DNA of 40,915 bases from Verrucomicrobiota bacterium JB024 (GCA_030673825.1 JAUTCS010000097.1:1-40915), one strand, 5' to 3'; positions 1 through 8,143 are shown, numbered from the stretch's first letter. Translations and numbers: made by a program. The notes: generated by a model from the sequence alone, not told the origin.

Positions 1-156
1 ATGGTAGGCCTTGCGCTTCTTGTTAATGTCGCAGAGGGCGACCTGTTCGCGGTTGTCCTTGTAGGTGGTCTGGAGCGCTTCAGAAATGAGACTGGAGCGT
101 CCGCCCAGCCCGACGATCACGAAGCGTTTACCGAAAGTTTCGGGGGTTTTAGCCAT
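1..156 (-). CDS. Gfo/Idh/MocA-family oxidoreductase, N-terminal fragment
   Basis: The minus strand reads from an ATG at 156 out of the window, giving 52 residues beginning MAKTPETFGKRFVIVGLGG. The stretch FVIVGLGGRSSL at residues 11-22 followed by VALCDINKKR is the first beta-alpha-beta of a Rossmann fold, with an acidic residue (D) ending the second strand, as in NAD(P)-dependent sugar oxidoreductases of the Gfo/Idh/MocA family. The rest of the protein lies outside the window, so substrate and full length cannot be judged. It is transcribed divergently from an AraC-type regulator only about 40-95 bases away, which suggests that regulator controls it. An unrelated Rossmann dehydrogenase is possible, but the GLGGRS variant favours Gfo/Idh/MocA. 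Confidence 0.72.
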   Translation of the reverse strand, partial: MAKTPETFGKRFVIVGLGGRSSLISEALQTTYKDNREQVALCDINKKRKAYH

Positions 157-193
157 GATGGGAAAAGTATAGCCGAAAGCAGGCTGTTCGTCC

Positions 194-1078
194 ATGGCCG
201 GGGCGCTCAACTATTTGACATTTTCGCTCATTTTTGAGAGACTTTTTTCTGTGTTAGCCTATTTTAATTCGGGAAAGCGGCGGTATTTCGAAAAACCGGT
301 TCGAGGCCAGGTACGGCTGTTCTGGGAGTTCCAGGCGGTCGTGCAGGGGGCCATCGGGCAGACGTTCCCTGACGGCATCGGAGACACTGAGCCGCGCGCC
401 CGCACACTGTGGCTCTCGCCGCCGGGTTCATCTCACGGCTGGACGGGCGAGCGGGGGAAAGTGGCGAGCATCGTGGTCTTTCACTTCCGCTATATCCCGG
501 AAATCCTGGCCCAGGCAGTGGGGACGGGCACTGGGATAAACATCCCGCTGGGCCGGGGAGACTGCCAGCGACTCCGGCGGTTGGGGGAACAGGTGCGCGC
601 CTACTGGGAGCAGCCTGCGCCGGGCATGATGCTCTGCTATGAGTACGCGCTGATGGAGCTGTCGCTGCTCGTGTACGAGTCGCTCGGGCGGAACGCCCCA
701 CGTGCGGGGCAGCGGGTGCGAGCCCGCGTGCAGGACGCGCTTGGCTGGTTCAGCGAGCACATGCGGGAGAACCCCGGCCTGGAGGATGTGGCGCGAGCGG
801 TGCACCTTTCTCCGGCCCACCTGCGGCGGCTCTTCCACGAGTCCCTCCAGAACGCGCCCAAGGAGGTGTTCGACCAGATTCGCTTCCAGCGAGCGATGCA
901 GCTGATCACGGACACGGACCTGCCGGTGGGAGAAATATCGCTCGCCTGCGGCTACGAGGAGCAAAGCTCGTTCACCCGCGCCTTCAAGCGCCGCTTCGGT
1001 ACGAGCCCCCGTGCCCTGCGTTCGGCGGGACAGCCCGGCAAGCGCCCCGAAATCAGCTGGCTGACGATGGACGGTTGA
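194..1078 (+). CDS. AraC-family transcriptional regulator
   Basis: The 294-residue frame ends in a typical AraC/XylS double helix-turn-helix (about residues 178-278). Visible parts are NPGLEDVARAVHLSPAHLRRLF (first HTH region) and PVGEISLACGYEEQSSFTRAFKRRFG (second HTH and signature). The N-terminal half (about 30-170) should be a cupin-like ligand-sensing domain, with the short motif LWLSPPGSSHGW where such regulators place their sensor beta strands. The start is uncertain: 194 is the first ATG, but the DNA from 205 to 270 is unusually AT-rich for this genome and looks like promoter DNA. A GTG at 251 would give a family-typical start just before YFNSGKRRYFEKPVRG. It is divergent from the oxidoreductase at 1-156 and is likely its regulator (inference). 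Confidence 0.9.
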   Translation: MAGALNYLTFSLIFERLFSVLAYFNSGKRRYFEKPVRGQVRLFWEFQAVVQGAIGQTFPDGIGDTEPRARTLWLSPPGSSHGWTGERGKVASIVVFHFRYIPEILAQAVGTGTGINIPLGRGDCQRLRRLGEQVRAYWEQPAPGMMLCYEYALMELSLLVYESLGRNAPRAGQRVRARVQDALGWFSEHMRENPGLEDVARAVHLSPAHLRRLFHESLQNAPKEVFDQIRFQRAMQLITDTDLPVGEISLACGYEEQSSFTRAFKRRFGTSPRALRSAGQPGKRPEISWLTMDG

Positions 1079-1169
1079 TGCCGTCGGAAATGAGCGTTTT
1101 CGTCAAAGAGCGTAGAGCGGGAAGATCGGATGAATCCCGGCGAGCCCTACGTTTTATGGCGACCCCCGG

Positions 1170-2777
1170 CTACCCGATCAGTTTGATCAAGAACTTCGCC
1201 AGGAGGGCCATCATGATGACGGCGACCGGGTACACGGTGGCGTAGCTGACGATGGGGGCCTGCTGGTGGGTCTTGGAAACAATGGCGCCGAGGGCGGGCG
1301 TGCTGGTCATGCCGCCGCAGATGCCGCCCAGGCTCTGGGCCACGGTCAGCTTCATGATCTTGCGGGCGGTGATGTAGCCCACGATCATCGGGACGACGCT
1401 GATGAGCGCCCCAACGAGGAAAATCTCCGCGCCCTGGGTCTGGATGGCCGCGCCCATGGAGGCGCCGCCCTTGATCCCGGCATCAGCCAGGAAAAACACG
1501 AGCCCCATCTCCTGAAGCAGCACGCGGGTGGGGCGGGGGATGTACCCGACCACGCCGCCGACGCGCCCGAAGTGTCCCAGCAGCAGAGCCACCAGCAGCG
1601 GGCCGCCTGCCAGCCCGAGCGAAAAGGTATCGCCCCAGGGCAGGGGGATGGTGAGCTTGCCCAGGGCAACGCCAATGGCCAGCCCGATGGCGAGCGAGGC
1701 CAGACTGGTTTCGGAAAAGGCCTGTGTGTGGTGCCCGATCGCTTCGCCGAAGGCCGTGAGCTTGTCCTGCGCGCCGACCACGGTGAGGATGTCGCCCTTT
1801 TCCAGGCGGGTTTTCATGTCGGGGACGAAGGTGAACTCCAGGCGGCTGATGCGGGTGACGACGACGCCGTGGTGGCGCAGCGGGTCAATGTCGCCGAGGG
1901 TTTTGCCGATGAGGTCCTTTTTCGTGACCACGAGCTGGCGGCGCTCGTTGTCGGCGTCGAGGACGATGGCCTGATCACTGACGCGTCCGATCAGCTCGGT
2001 GGCGATTTTTACGGCCTTGGGGTCGCCCACGATGAGCAGGAGCTGGCCGTGCACGTAGGTGTCGTCGTAGCTGACGGGCTCGAGCCGGTTGTTGCGCCAC
2101 ACGCGGGAGACCTGACAGCCGCCGAGATCGGCCAGGCTGCTGTCCCCGAGGCGCTTGCCGAAGAGGTTTTCGTTGCGCACCTCGATCAGGCGGCGCTCGA
2201 TGGGCGCACCGGCGGCGCCCTTGGTCTCGGCGGAGTCCTCCTCGATCTTGAGCTTGAGGAGCCTGGGCACGAGCTGGACAAAGAGCACCACCCCGATCAC
2301 GCCAAAGGGGTAGGCGATGCCGTAGCCGACCACCACGTCCGTCCCGGCGGCCCCGCTGCCCTCGGAGGCGGCGGCCAGCGCGGGCGTGCTGGTCATGGCC
2401 CCGGCGAAGGCCCCGGCCGCCATGGCCGGATCGATGTGAAAGAGCTCGGCCAGCCCCCAGGTGGTCAAGGCGCCCGAACCGACCACGACCAGCGCGAGCT
2501 TGGCCAGTTGGCTGCCCTCGCGCTTGAGCGCCCCAAAGAAGCGGTTCCCTGCGCTGATGCCCACGCAGTACACAAAGAGCGCGAGCCCGATGTTGCCGAT
2601 GCCGCCCGGCACCGTGCAGCCGAAGTGCCCCGCCAGCAGCGCGACGAAAATCACGCCCGAGGAGCCCAGCGTGATGCCTTTGATCTGGATGCTGCCCAAG
2701 GCGAGCCCGAGGCCGATGAGGCCGAACAGCGTCAGCAGTGGGTTGCTCAGGATGGTTTGGAAAAAGTCGCTCGGCAT
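1170..2777 (-). CDS. AspT/YidE/YbjL-type transporter with two RCK_C (TrkA-C) domains
   Basis: About 535 residues starting at the ATG at 2777 (MPSDFFQTILSNPLLTLFG). A GTG at 2822 would add 15 polar residues and seems less likely. The protein has two homologous membrane halves (about residues 8-185 and 365-535). Each carries the motif GxMTSTPAL (near 126-134 and 488-496), which marks the aspartate-alanine exchanger family (AspT, YidE, YbjL). Between them lie two RCK_C-like cytosolic domains, including EVRNENLFGKRLGDSSLADL and VTKKDLIGKTLGDIDPLRHHG. The family sits in the inner membrane and exchanges amino acids or organic anions; the substrate here cannot be read from sequence. The gene stands alone, with the nearest upstream gene on the same strand (3370-6759) ending about 590 bases away. 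Confidence 0.93.
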   Translation of the reverse strand: MPSDFFQTILSNPLLTLFGLIGLGLALGSIQIKGITLGSSGVIFVALLAGHFGCTVPGGIGNIGLALFVYCVGISAGNRFFGALKREGSQLAKLALVVVGSGALTTWGLAELFHIDPAMAAGAFAGAMTSTPALAAASEGSGAAGTDVVVGYGIAYPFGVIGVVLFVQLVPRLLKLKIEEDSAETKGAAGAPIERRLIEVRNENLFGKRLGDSSLADLGGCQVSRVWRNNRLEPVSYDDTYVHGQLLLIVGDPKAVKIATELIGRVSDQAIVLDADNERRQLVVTKKDLIGKTLGDIDPLRHHGVVVTRISRLEFTFVPDMKTRLEKGDILTVVGAQDKLTAFGEAIGHHTQAFSETSLASLAIGLAIGVALGKLTIPLPWGDTFSLGLAGGPLLVALLLGHFGRVGGVVGYIPRPTRVLLQEMGLVFFLADAGIKGGASMGAAIQTQGAEIFLVGALISVVPMIVGYITARKIMKLTVAQSLGGICGGMTSTPALGAIVSKTHQQAPIVSYATVYPVAVIMMALLAKFLIKLIG

Positions 2778-2994
2778 AAGTGGTGTCGTGGAGGGCGCGG
2801 AAACATCGGCCCTCCGGCCCACCCCCGGTTAAACCCGCGGACATGCCGTGCGACCGACATCCCGAGCGCGAAGATGTCTGGTAGGATCGGGCATTCTGGC
2901 TTTCCGGGACTGGGGTCCGGTCACAGTTGCGCGTCAGCTCCTGGTTTTCACAGGATTTCCCCGATGCTGTTATCTGTTAAATTTAGCGGGCGCA

Positions 2995-3023
2995 GTCGTA
3001 GGGGCGAGGCGAAAATAGGTCAA
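2995..3023 (-). promoter_or_regulatory. Candidate sigma-70 promoter for the AspT-like gene
   Basis: On the minus strand, TTGACC (3018-3023) is followed after 17 bases by TACGAC (2995-3000), a good -35 and a moderate -10. It lies in a locally AT-rich stretch and points at the transporter start at 2777, implying a leader of about 210 bases. The assignment rests on pattern only. Confidence 0.3.
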
Positions 3024-3105
3024 GAAAAGTTTATAAAAAGCATTGTTTTGATTAGTTTTATTAATCGACATGTTAGGCGTCGAGGCTTCCGGACTATCAT
3101 ACTCT

Positions 3106-3294
3106 GGTCGCGGAGCGACCAGTCATGGTTAGCCGCGGGTTTTAACCCGCGGTCTTTCCAAGCGAATAAAACCCACGTCGCGTAGCGACGTTTCTCCAGG
3201 GCGGGAGCCGTCGCTGACGCGACGGTAAACATGACCGTACTCTTTACCGTGGGTTAAAACCCACGGCTAACGACAGGGCATCGCTACGCGATGC
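3106..3294. repeat. Two inverted copies of a three-palindrome REPIN-like unit
   Basis: One unit, reading on the minus strand, has palindromes at 3175-3191 (ACGTCGCGTAGCGACGT), 3133-3152 (CCGCGGGTTTTAACCCGCGG) and 3106-3120 (GGTCGCGGAGCGACC). The second, reading on the plus strand, has palindromes at 3208-3225 (CCGTCGCTGACGCGACGG), 3247-3266 (CCGTGGGTTAAAACCCACGG) and 3278-3294 (GCATCGCTACGCGATGC). The order, outer GTCGCTACGCGAC-like palindrome, central CCGTGGGTTAAAACCCACGG, second outer palindrome, recurs at 10006-10090 and 25658-25742. Complementary changes in the arms (CCGTGGG to CCGCGGG with CCCACGG to CCCGCGG) keep pairing, so structure seems to be conserved. Confidence 0.88.
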
Positions 3295-3369
3295 CGTGCG
3301 AAACCGGCCAAGGCAAATCTCGCGCTGCGCTCGGGTCTGTGCGGTATTAACGCTGGCGAAGCGCTCCCC

Positions 3370-6300
3370 TTACGCCCCATGCGCAATCGCACCGGCGTAG
3401 GTGTAGCCGCCGCCGAAGGCGACGAGCCCGTACTTGGCGCCGGGGCTGATGCGGTGCATGTTCTCTTCCAGGCACAGCGGGATGGAGCTGGAGGAGGTGT
3501 TGCCGGTCAGCTTGACGTTGCGCCAGACGCGCTCGGGGTCGATGTGGAGCTGGCGCGCCACCGCGTCGAGGATGCGGTCGTTGGCCTGGTGGGGGATGAT
3601 ACCCTCCAGGTCGGTCGGCGGCGTGTCACACTGTTCGCAGACGGTTTCGAGCATCTGGCGCATCTTGCGCACGGCTTTCTGGAAGACCCGCCCGCCGCTC
3701 ATGGAGATCTTGTGGGTGGGATCGGGCAGGGGTACGGAAAGGAACTCGCCGGTCTCGCCCTCGGCAGCCAGGGCCGGGCGGTGCAGCCAGAACTTGGGCT
3801 TGTCGGCCACGGCGGGGCCCTCCAGGAGGGTGGCGGTGGCGGCGTCGCCGAAGAGGATGGCCGTGTCGTAGTCGTCCATGTTCAGCAGCGGGCTCATCAC
3901 CTCGGAGGTGACCATGAGCACGCGCGCGTCCGGACGGCTGCGCAGGAAGTCGTGGGCCAGCGAAAGCCCGTAAATGTAGCCCGAGCAGGCGGCGCTGATA
4001 TCAAAGGCCGGGCACTCGTAGTCCCCGCCGATGGCGTGCAGCAGGCGGCAGGCGAGCGAGGGTGTGGCGATGTCCGGGGTGGTGGTCGAGCAGATGATGA
4101 GGTTGATCTGATCGACGGACATGTCGTGGTTACTCAGCAGGCGGGTGGCCGCGTCCCCCGCGAGGGTGGGGACGTTTTCGCCCGTGTTGTTCCAGGGGCG
4201 GGGGTGGATACCGCACTGGCGGATAAGCTTTTCCTCGCTGCTCTCTGGGAAAAGCTTGAGGATCTCGGCGTTGGATATCTGGCGGGAGCCGCGCGAGGAG
4301 GCGATGCCGCTGATACCCACGTAGTGTGCCTGCGGCGTGACAATGGCGGGCGCGGCGGTGACGGCGGCTTCGACCTCGGCCGGTTTTTCCGGTGCGGAAA
4401 TCAGGTACGGGGACTCCTTCACACGGCGGGCGGAGTCGGCGGCGGCGGCGATCTCGTTGGCCACGCGCAGGCGCAGGATCGGCGTGCCGATCTGGACGGT
4501 GCCCCCGGCGGGTACGAGGATTTCCTCGACCGTGCCGCTTTGCGGGGAGAGCAGGTCGGCGGCGGCCTTGTCGGACTCGAAGACGCCGAGCACGTCGTCC
4601 ACCTTGACCTCCTTGCCCGGCTCGGTCAGCCACTCGGCGATGGTCACGGAGTCGTCCGAGGCGGAGACCCCGATGGCCTCGATGGTGAAAAGCTCGTCGT
4701 TTTCATCGGCCTCGCGCTTCCAGCCGATCTCCAGCTTGAGCAGGTCGGCGGCGGCGGTGACGATGCTGCGCACGGACGGCAGCGTCTCCAGGTGGCTGGG
4801 GAAGTGGAAGGGCACGTAGGTGTCGTTGCGGGCCACACGGCGCACGGCCACGGGGCGTGCGGCGGCCTCGACCACGGCAGCGCAGACTTCCGCGCCCGGC
4901 CCGTACGAAAGCGAGTCCTCATGGACGACGACGAGCCGCCCGGTCTTTTCGGCCCAGCTCGTGACCAGCGGCTTGTCCCAGGGGCTGAGGCTGCGCAGGT
5001 CGATCACGGCGGCGGAGACCCCGAGCGTGTCGAGGGCTCCGGCGGCCTCTTCGCACAGCGGGAGGGTGTTACCCCAGCCGACCAGCGTCAGGTCCGTACC
5101 TTCGCGGGTCAGGCGGGCGCGCCCGGCGGGCACCCAGTGCCGGTCGATGTCGGCGGAGGTGCACAGGCCGCGGTTGTTGAGGAGGTTTTTCGGGTAAAAG
5201 AAGACCGTGGGCCGCCGCGAGGCGAAAGCCGCGCGGAGCATCCCGGCGGCGTCCCCGGCGTTCGAGGGCATGAACACGTCCACGCCGGGGCTGTGGGCGG
5301 CGATGGCCTCCATCGTCTGGGTGTGGGTCGGGCCGGTGCCGGGGCGGTAGCCGCCGCAGGAAACCATGAGGATGACGGGCGCGTCCCACTCGCCGGCGCT
5401 ACGCCAGTAGGTGATGGCCAGCTCGCTGTGGAACTGGTTGTACACCATGGGGAAAAAGTCCGCGAACTGCACGAAGGCCACGGGCTGGCCCCCGGCCATG
5501 GCGCGGCCAATGGCGGTGCCGATGATGGTGGACTCGGCCAGTGGCGAGTTGCGCACGCGGTCCGGGAAAGCGGTGGAGAGGCCCTTGGTCACGCCGAAGG
5601 CGTCGCCCTTGGGGTCCTCGATGTCTTCGCCGTAGAGGGAGACAGCAGGGTTCGTGTCGAGCTGCTCCTTGAGCACTTCGACGATGGCCTCGCGCATGGA
5701 CAGGTCGGCGGCGCCGGGCTTACCGGTGTATTCCTTGTTGGAAAGGTAGTGCGAGGAGAGCGGGCGCTTGACCTCGGGGGCGAGGGCGGGTGCGGGTACC
5801 TTGCGGGCGTCGTCGGCGGCGGCTTCGGCATCCTTACGGCAGGCGTCGTCGATCTGCTTGACTTCGTCCTCGGACAGGCCCAGCTCGACCAGCTTCTTGG
5901 CCAACAGGGCGACCGGGTCGGCCTCGGCGGCGATCTGCTCGATCTGCTCGGGCGTGCGGTAAAGGCTCTGGTCGTCGGCGTTGGAGTGGCTGCCGAGGCG
6001 TTCGACCTCCAGCAGCACGAGAGCCGGGCCGCGGTCCTCGCGCATCTTCGCGCAGATGGTCTCGAACCCGGCGCGGGTGGCGAGCGCGTCGCGGCCATTG
6101 AGGCGCGTCAGCGGCAGGCCGAAAAGCTCGTCGTGCTTCTTCCCACCGGGGAGGGAGAAGAAGGTCTTGCCCTCGGTCAGGGTGGAGAGGGCGAAATGGT
6201 TGTCCTGAATGACAAAGAGGACCGGGAGGTGGTCGCGGACGGCCTCGGCCACGGCCTCGTAAAAGTCGCCCTGCTGGGTGCCGCCTTCGCCCACGGAGAC

Positions 6301-6759
6301 GTACACGATGGGCTTTTCGGGCTGGTCCTTGACCTGAGCGGCCACGCCGACGGAGGGCAGCATGTTGTTGCCGACGGAGGTGGGCATGGTCATCACATGC
6401 AGCTCGCGGTCGGAGTGCATGGTATTGAGCTGGCGGCCCTTGGAGCTGGAGCGGGCGTTGCCGAAGAGCGCGTCGAAGATCGTCTCGGGCTTGATGCCGC
6501 GGGCGAGCTGGAGGGCGCGGTCGCGATAGTGGCAGTGAAGCCAGTCCTGGGGCCCGAGGTACTCCGCGAGGGCGGCCATGGCTTCGTGCCCGGCGCACTC
6601 GACGTGGAAGAACGCTTCTCCGCGCTTGATCAGGCGGGCTTCGAGTTTTTCAACCTCGCGCGAAAGGCGCATCCACCGGTACAGGGCGCGGGCGGCGTCA
6701 ACGCTGGGGGCGGCGGAAGCGTTGGCGGGTTGGGAAGAGGTGTGCAGTGGTTGCTTCAA
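3370..6759 (-). CDS. Fused 2-oxoacid dehydrogenase E1-alpha / E1-beta / lipoyl domain / beta-ketoacyl-ACP synthase III
   Basis: This 1129-residue protein joins four parts in frame. Residues about 20-330 are E1-alpha: YRDRALQLARG (79-89), the thiamine-diphosphate motif from VGEGGTQQGD (156-165) to QDNHFA (185-190), and GSHSNADDQSLYR (256-268), close to the HSxxDD(x)nYR loop of branched-chain 2-oxoacid dehydrogenases. Residues about 350-680 are E1-beta: LYGEDIEDPKGDAFGVTKGL, SPLAESTIIGTAIGRAMAG and QFADFFPMVYNQ. Residues about 692-768 are a lipoyl domain with ESDKA, lysine 731 being the lipoylation site. Residues about 812-1129 are a FabH-like KAS III with an intact triad: Cys925 in DISAACSGY, His1057 in IIPHQANDR and Asn1087 in GNTSSSS. 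No E2 acyltransferase or E3 domain is present. The start is TTG at 6759, with AGGAAA about 6 bases upstream on the minus strand and no closer ATG. Likely role (inferred): decarboxylate a branched 2-oxoacid and prime fatty-acid or polyketide synthesis. Confidence 0.95.
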   Translation of the reverse strand: MKQPLHTSSQPANASAAPSVDAARALYRWMRLSREVEKLEARLIKRGEAFFHVECAGHEAMAALAEYLGPQDWLHCHYRDRALQLARGIKPETIFDALFGNARSSSKGRQLNTMHSDRELHVMTMPTSVGNNMLPSVGVAAQVKDQPEKPIVYVSVGEGGTQQGDFYEAVAEAVRDHLPVLFVIQDNHFALSTLTEGKTFFSLPGGKKHDELFGLPLTRLNGRDALATRAGFETICAKMREDRGPALVLLEVERLGSHSNADDQSLYRTPEQIEQIAAEADPVALLAKKLVELGLSEDEVKQIDDACRKDAEAAADDARKVPAPALAPEVKRPLSSHYLSNKEYTGKPGAADLSMREAIVEVLKEQLDTNPAVSLYGEDIEDPKGDAFGVTKGLSTAFPDRVRNSPLAESTIIGTAIGRAMAGGQPVAFVQFADFFPMVYNQFHSELAITYWRSAGEWDAPVILMVSCGGYRPGTGPTHTQTMEAIAAHSPGVDVFMPSNAGDAAGMLRAAFASRRPTVFFYPKNLLNNRGLCTSADIDRHWVPAGRARLTREGTDLTLVGWGNTLPLCEEAAGALDTLGVSAAVIDLRSLSPWDKPLVTSWAEKTGRLVVVHEDSLSYGPGAEVCAAVVEAAARPVAVRRVARNDTYVPFHFPSHLETLPSVRSIVTAAADLLKLEIGWKREADENDELFTIEAIGVSASDDSVTIAEWLTEPGKEVKVDDVLGVFESDKAAADLLSPQSGTVEEILVPAGGTVQIGTPILRLRVANEIAAAADSARRVKESPYLISAPEKPAEVEAAVTAAPAIVTPQAHYVGISGIASSRGSRQISNAEILKLFPESSEEKLIRQCGIHPRPWNNTGENVPTLAGDAATRLLSNHDMSVDQINLIICSTTTPDIATPSLACRLLHAIGGDYECPAFDISAACSGYIYGLSLAHDFLRSRPDARVLMVTSEVMSPLLNMDDYDTAILFGDAATATLLEGPAVADKPKFWLHRPALAAEGETGEFLSVPLPDPTHKISMSGGRVFQKAVRKMRQMLETVCEQCDTPPTDLEGIIPHQANDRILDAVARQLHIDPERVWRNVKLTGNTSSSSIPLCLEENMHRISPGAKYGLVAFGGGYTYAGAIAHGA

Positions 6760-7077
6760 GCAAATTTCCTAGGTTAGACGTTTGCTGCCGTCAGGTGGGG
6801 GCCGGTCCCGGGCGGGATGGCCGTGCCGCTGGTCTGGTCTGATTTATGTGTGTAAATCGGTGATTGGCAAATGTTCGGTTCACTTCAGCTCCAGCCATTT
6901 TTGACAGCTGGGTGCCGAATGGTTCCCTCCGACGATGAGACCGGAAAGAACCAAAGGTGTATTGATAGAGCTTTTGAGACTGGGAAACCAGTCTTTTCTA
7001 GGGGTGTTCTCAATAAGGCTGGTTTATGCCCGGACCCCGGTAAATCAGCGAGGGATGTCATGGGGGACGGGACGCGT
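6760..7077. other. 318-base spacer upstream of the fusion gene
   Basis: No coding region is convincing here. The spacer holds two hairpins: GATTTA/TAAATC around TGTGTG at 6841-6858, and the perfect AGACTGG-GAAA-CCAGTCT at 6977-6994. It should contain the promoter and leader of the fusion gene, which starts at 6759, and the end of the upstream ABC ATPase transcript. No riboswitch class was recognised. Confidence 0.6.
6977..6997 (+). terminator. Hairpin with GAAA tetraloop and short T tail on the plus strand
   Basis: A perfect 7-bp stem AGACTGG/CCAGTCT closes a GAAA loop and is followed by TTT on the plus strand. Both neighbouring genes are on the minus strand, where no T tract follows the stem. 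If it acts as a terminator, it ends an unannotated plus-strand transcript or stops antisense reading. It may instead be only a leader structure of the fusion gene. Confidence 0.35.
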
Positions 7078-8106
7078 TTAATCCGCCTCAGCGATATCCT
7101 CCGGGCTCACCCGCCCGCCCGTGCGCAGGCGTTCGCGGACACCGGCCACGACCGCGTCGAGCCGGGCCAGCCGGGCGCGGACCTCGGCCTCGCCCGGATC
7201 GGGCTCGATCACGTCGGTGACCGCGCCGTTGCGGATGACCAGCCGCCGGTCCCCGGAGAGGGCCAGGATCGGGTCGTGGGTCGAGAGCAGGACGATCTTG
7301 CCCTTTTCCACAAAGAGTCGGAGTGCTCGCTGGCGGTCCACCCCGGCGTTTTCGATCTCGTCGATCAGGACGATGGGCTTGGGGCTGAGAAAGGCGGCGT
7401 CGGCGATCATGAGGGCACGCGATTGGCCGCCGGAAAGCTGCGTGACCTGCGTCTGCCCGTTGAACGGCTCCCCGGCCATGTCCACGGCGGCGGCGAGCAC
7501 ACGCTCGACGGTCTTGCCCGGCTCGGCCAGGGCGCGGCTCTCGGCGTGCATGAGCAGGAACTCCGCCACCGTCAGGTCCATGATGAAGTTCATGTTCTGG
7601 GTGATCTGGGCGACCAGCCCGCTCTCGCCTGAGAAACGGTCCGCCCCCGCCGGGGGCTGGCCGTTGATGAGGACCCGGCGGCCGGTGGGGGTGTCCCCCT
7701 GCGCCATGCACTCGATATCGGCTAGGAAGCGGCTCTTGCCCGCGCCGGTCGGGCCCACCAGGCAGACGACTTCGCCGGGCCTGAACGTCAGGTCGAACTG
7801 CTCCGGCTGCCCGTTTTTGTCGTGCCCGCGCAGGACGATAAGCTCCTCGATGGCAGGGGCTTGCCCAAAACTATTGCAGCTATCGCCCTCGCTCTCGGCA
7901 CGTGCCAGAAAGTCTCGAAAATCCGCCGCCAGCTTCTCCAGCGAAAACCCGCTCGCCTCGCGCTCTTCCCACGGGAGCGCTTCCCAGTACGCCTCCAGTG
8001 ATACCATCCCCTCCGCCGGGGCGGGCAGGTGGTTGAGCGCCAGAAACGCGCCCAGCCGGGTATCGGCTTGGGCGTCAGCGGCGGGGCTGGTTTTCATCTC
8101 ATTCAT
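7078..8106 (-). CDS. Stand-alone ABC-type ATPase
   Basis: 342 residues. All ABC ATPase motifs are present: Walker A GPTGAGKS (118-125), Q-loop region AQITQNMNFIMDLTVAEF (about 166-183), signature LSGGQ (224-228), Walker B PIVLIDEIE (244-252) and the H-loop histidine in LLSTHDP (His277). The order and the GVDRQRAL D-loop fit a transporter or chaperone ABC ATPase. The first 85 residues form an unusual extension rich in acidic residues, with a single Cys at 77, before the nucleotide-binding fold. It is the last gene of a cluster with a GTPase (37-base gap) and a substrate-binding-like protein. No transmembrane partner is encoded nearby, so either a permease lies elsewhere or it works as a soluble ATPase on metal or cofactor handling. 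Confidence 0.9.
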   Translation of the reverse strand: MNEMKTSPAADAQADTRLGAFLALNHLPAPAEGMVSLEAYWEALPWEEREASGFSLEKLAADFRDFLARAESEGDSCNSFGQAPAIEELIVLRGHDKNGQPEQFDLTFRPGEVVCLVGPTGAGKSRFLADIECMAQGDTPTGRRVLINGQPPAGADRFSGESGLVAQITQNMNFIMDLTVAEFLLMHAESRALAEPGKTVERVLAAAVDMAGEPFNGQTQVTQLSGGQSRALMIADAAFLSPKPIVLIDEIENAGVDRQRALRLFVEKGKIVLLSTHDPILALSGDRRLVIRNGAVTDVIEPDPGEAEVRARLARLDAVVAGVRERLRTGGRVSPEDIAEAD

Positions 8107-8108
8107 TC

Positions 8109-8137
8109 CTCTGCGTCTTCGCGCCTCTGCGGTTAAA
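8109..8137. repeat. Dispersed CTCTGCG-type motif, copy 1
   Basis: On the plus strand this reads CTCTGCGTCTTCGCG then CCTCTGCGGTTAAA. It matches the pattern CTCTGYG..CTSTGYRGTTxxA seen again at 10171-10192 and 25802-25822. It fills almost the whole gap between the GTPase and the ABC ATPase. Read on the minus strand, it supplies the AGAGGA that could serve as ribosome binding site for the ATPase. Confidence 0.6.
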
Positions 8138-8143
8138 AAAAAC

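Larger units (their letters stand above)
2778..3369. other. 592-base gene-free spacer with repeats
   Basis: There is no plausible coding region here. The left part (2778-3060) is leader DNA for the transporter, with a candidate promoter and an AT-rich patch at 3015-3062. The right part (3106-3294) holds two copies of a palindromic repeat unit facing each other. The spacer ends at the stop codon of the large fusion gene (3370). Confidence 0.7.

Noticed and set aside
1266-3185. Long plus-strand open frame opposite the AspT-like gene
   Set aside because: It is rich in Gly/Ala/His/Asp with no domain, lies antisense to a clear membrane transporter, and runs on into repeat DNA. It is a GC-driven shadow frame.
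3106-3294. CRISPR array
   Set aside because: The repeated palindromes are irregularly spaced, inverted relative to each other and have no regular spacers.
3379-6777. 1132-codon plus-strand open frame opposite the fusion gene
   Set aside because: Low-complexity Gly/Val/His/Asp translation with no motif; the minus strand encodes four intact catalytic modules.
6760-7077. Riboswitch in the leader of the fusion gene
   Set aside because: Two small hairpins exist, but I could match none of the conserved cores of known riboswitch classes.
6871-7632. Plus-strand frame covering the spacer and the ABC ATPase 3' end
   Set aside because: Most of it is antisense to the ATPase, and the spacer part has no coding features.
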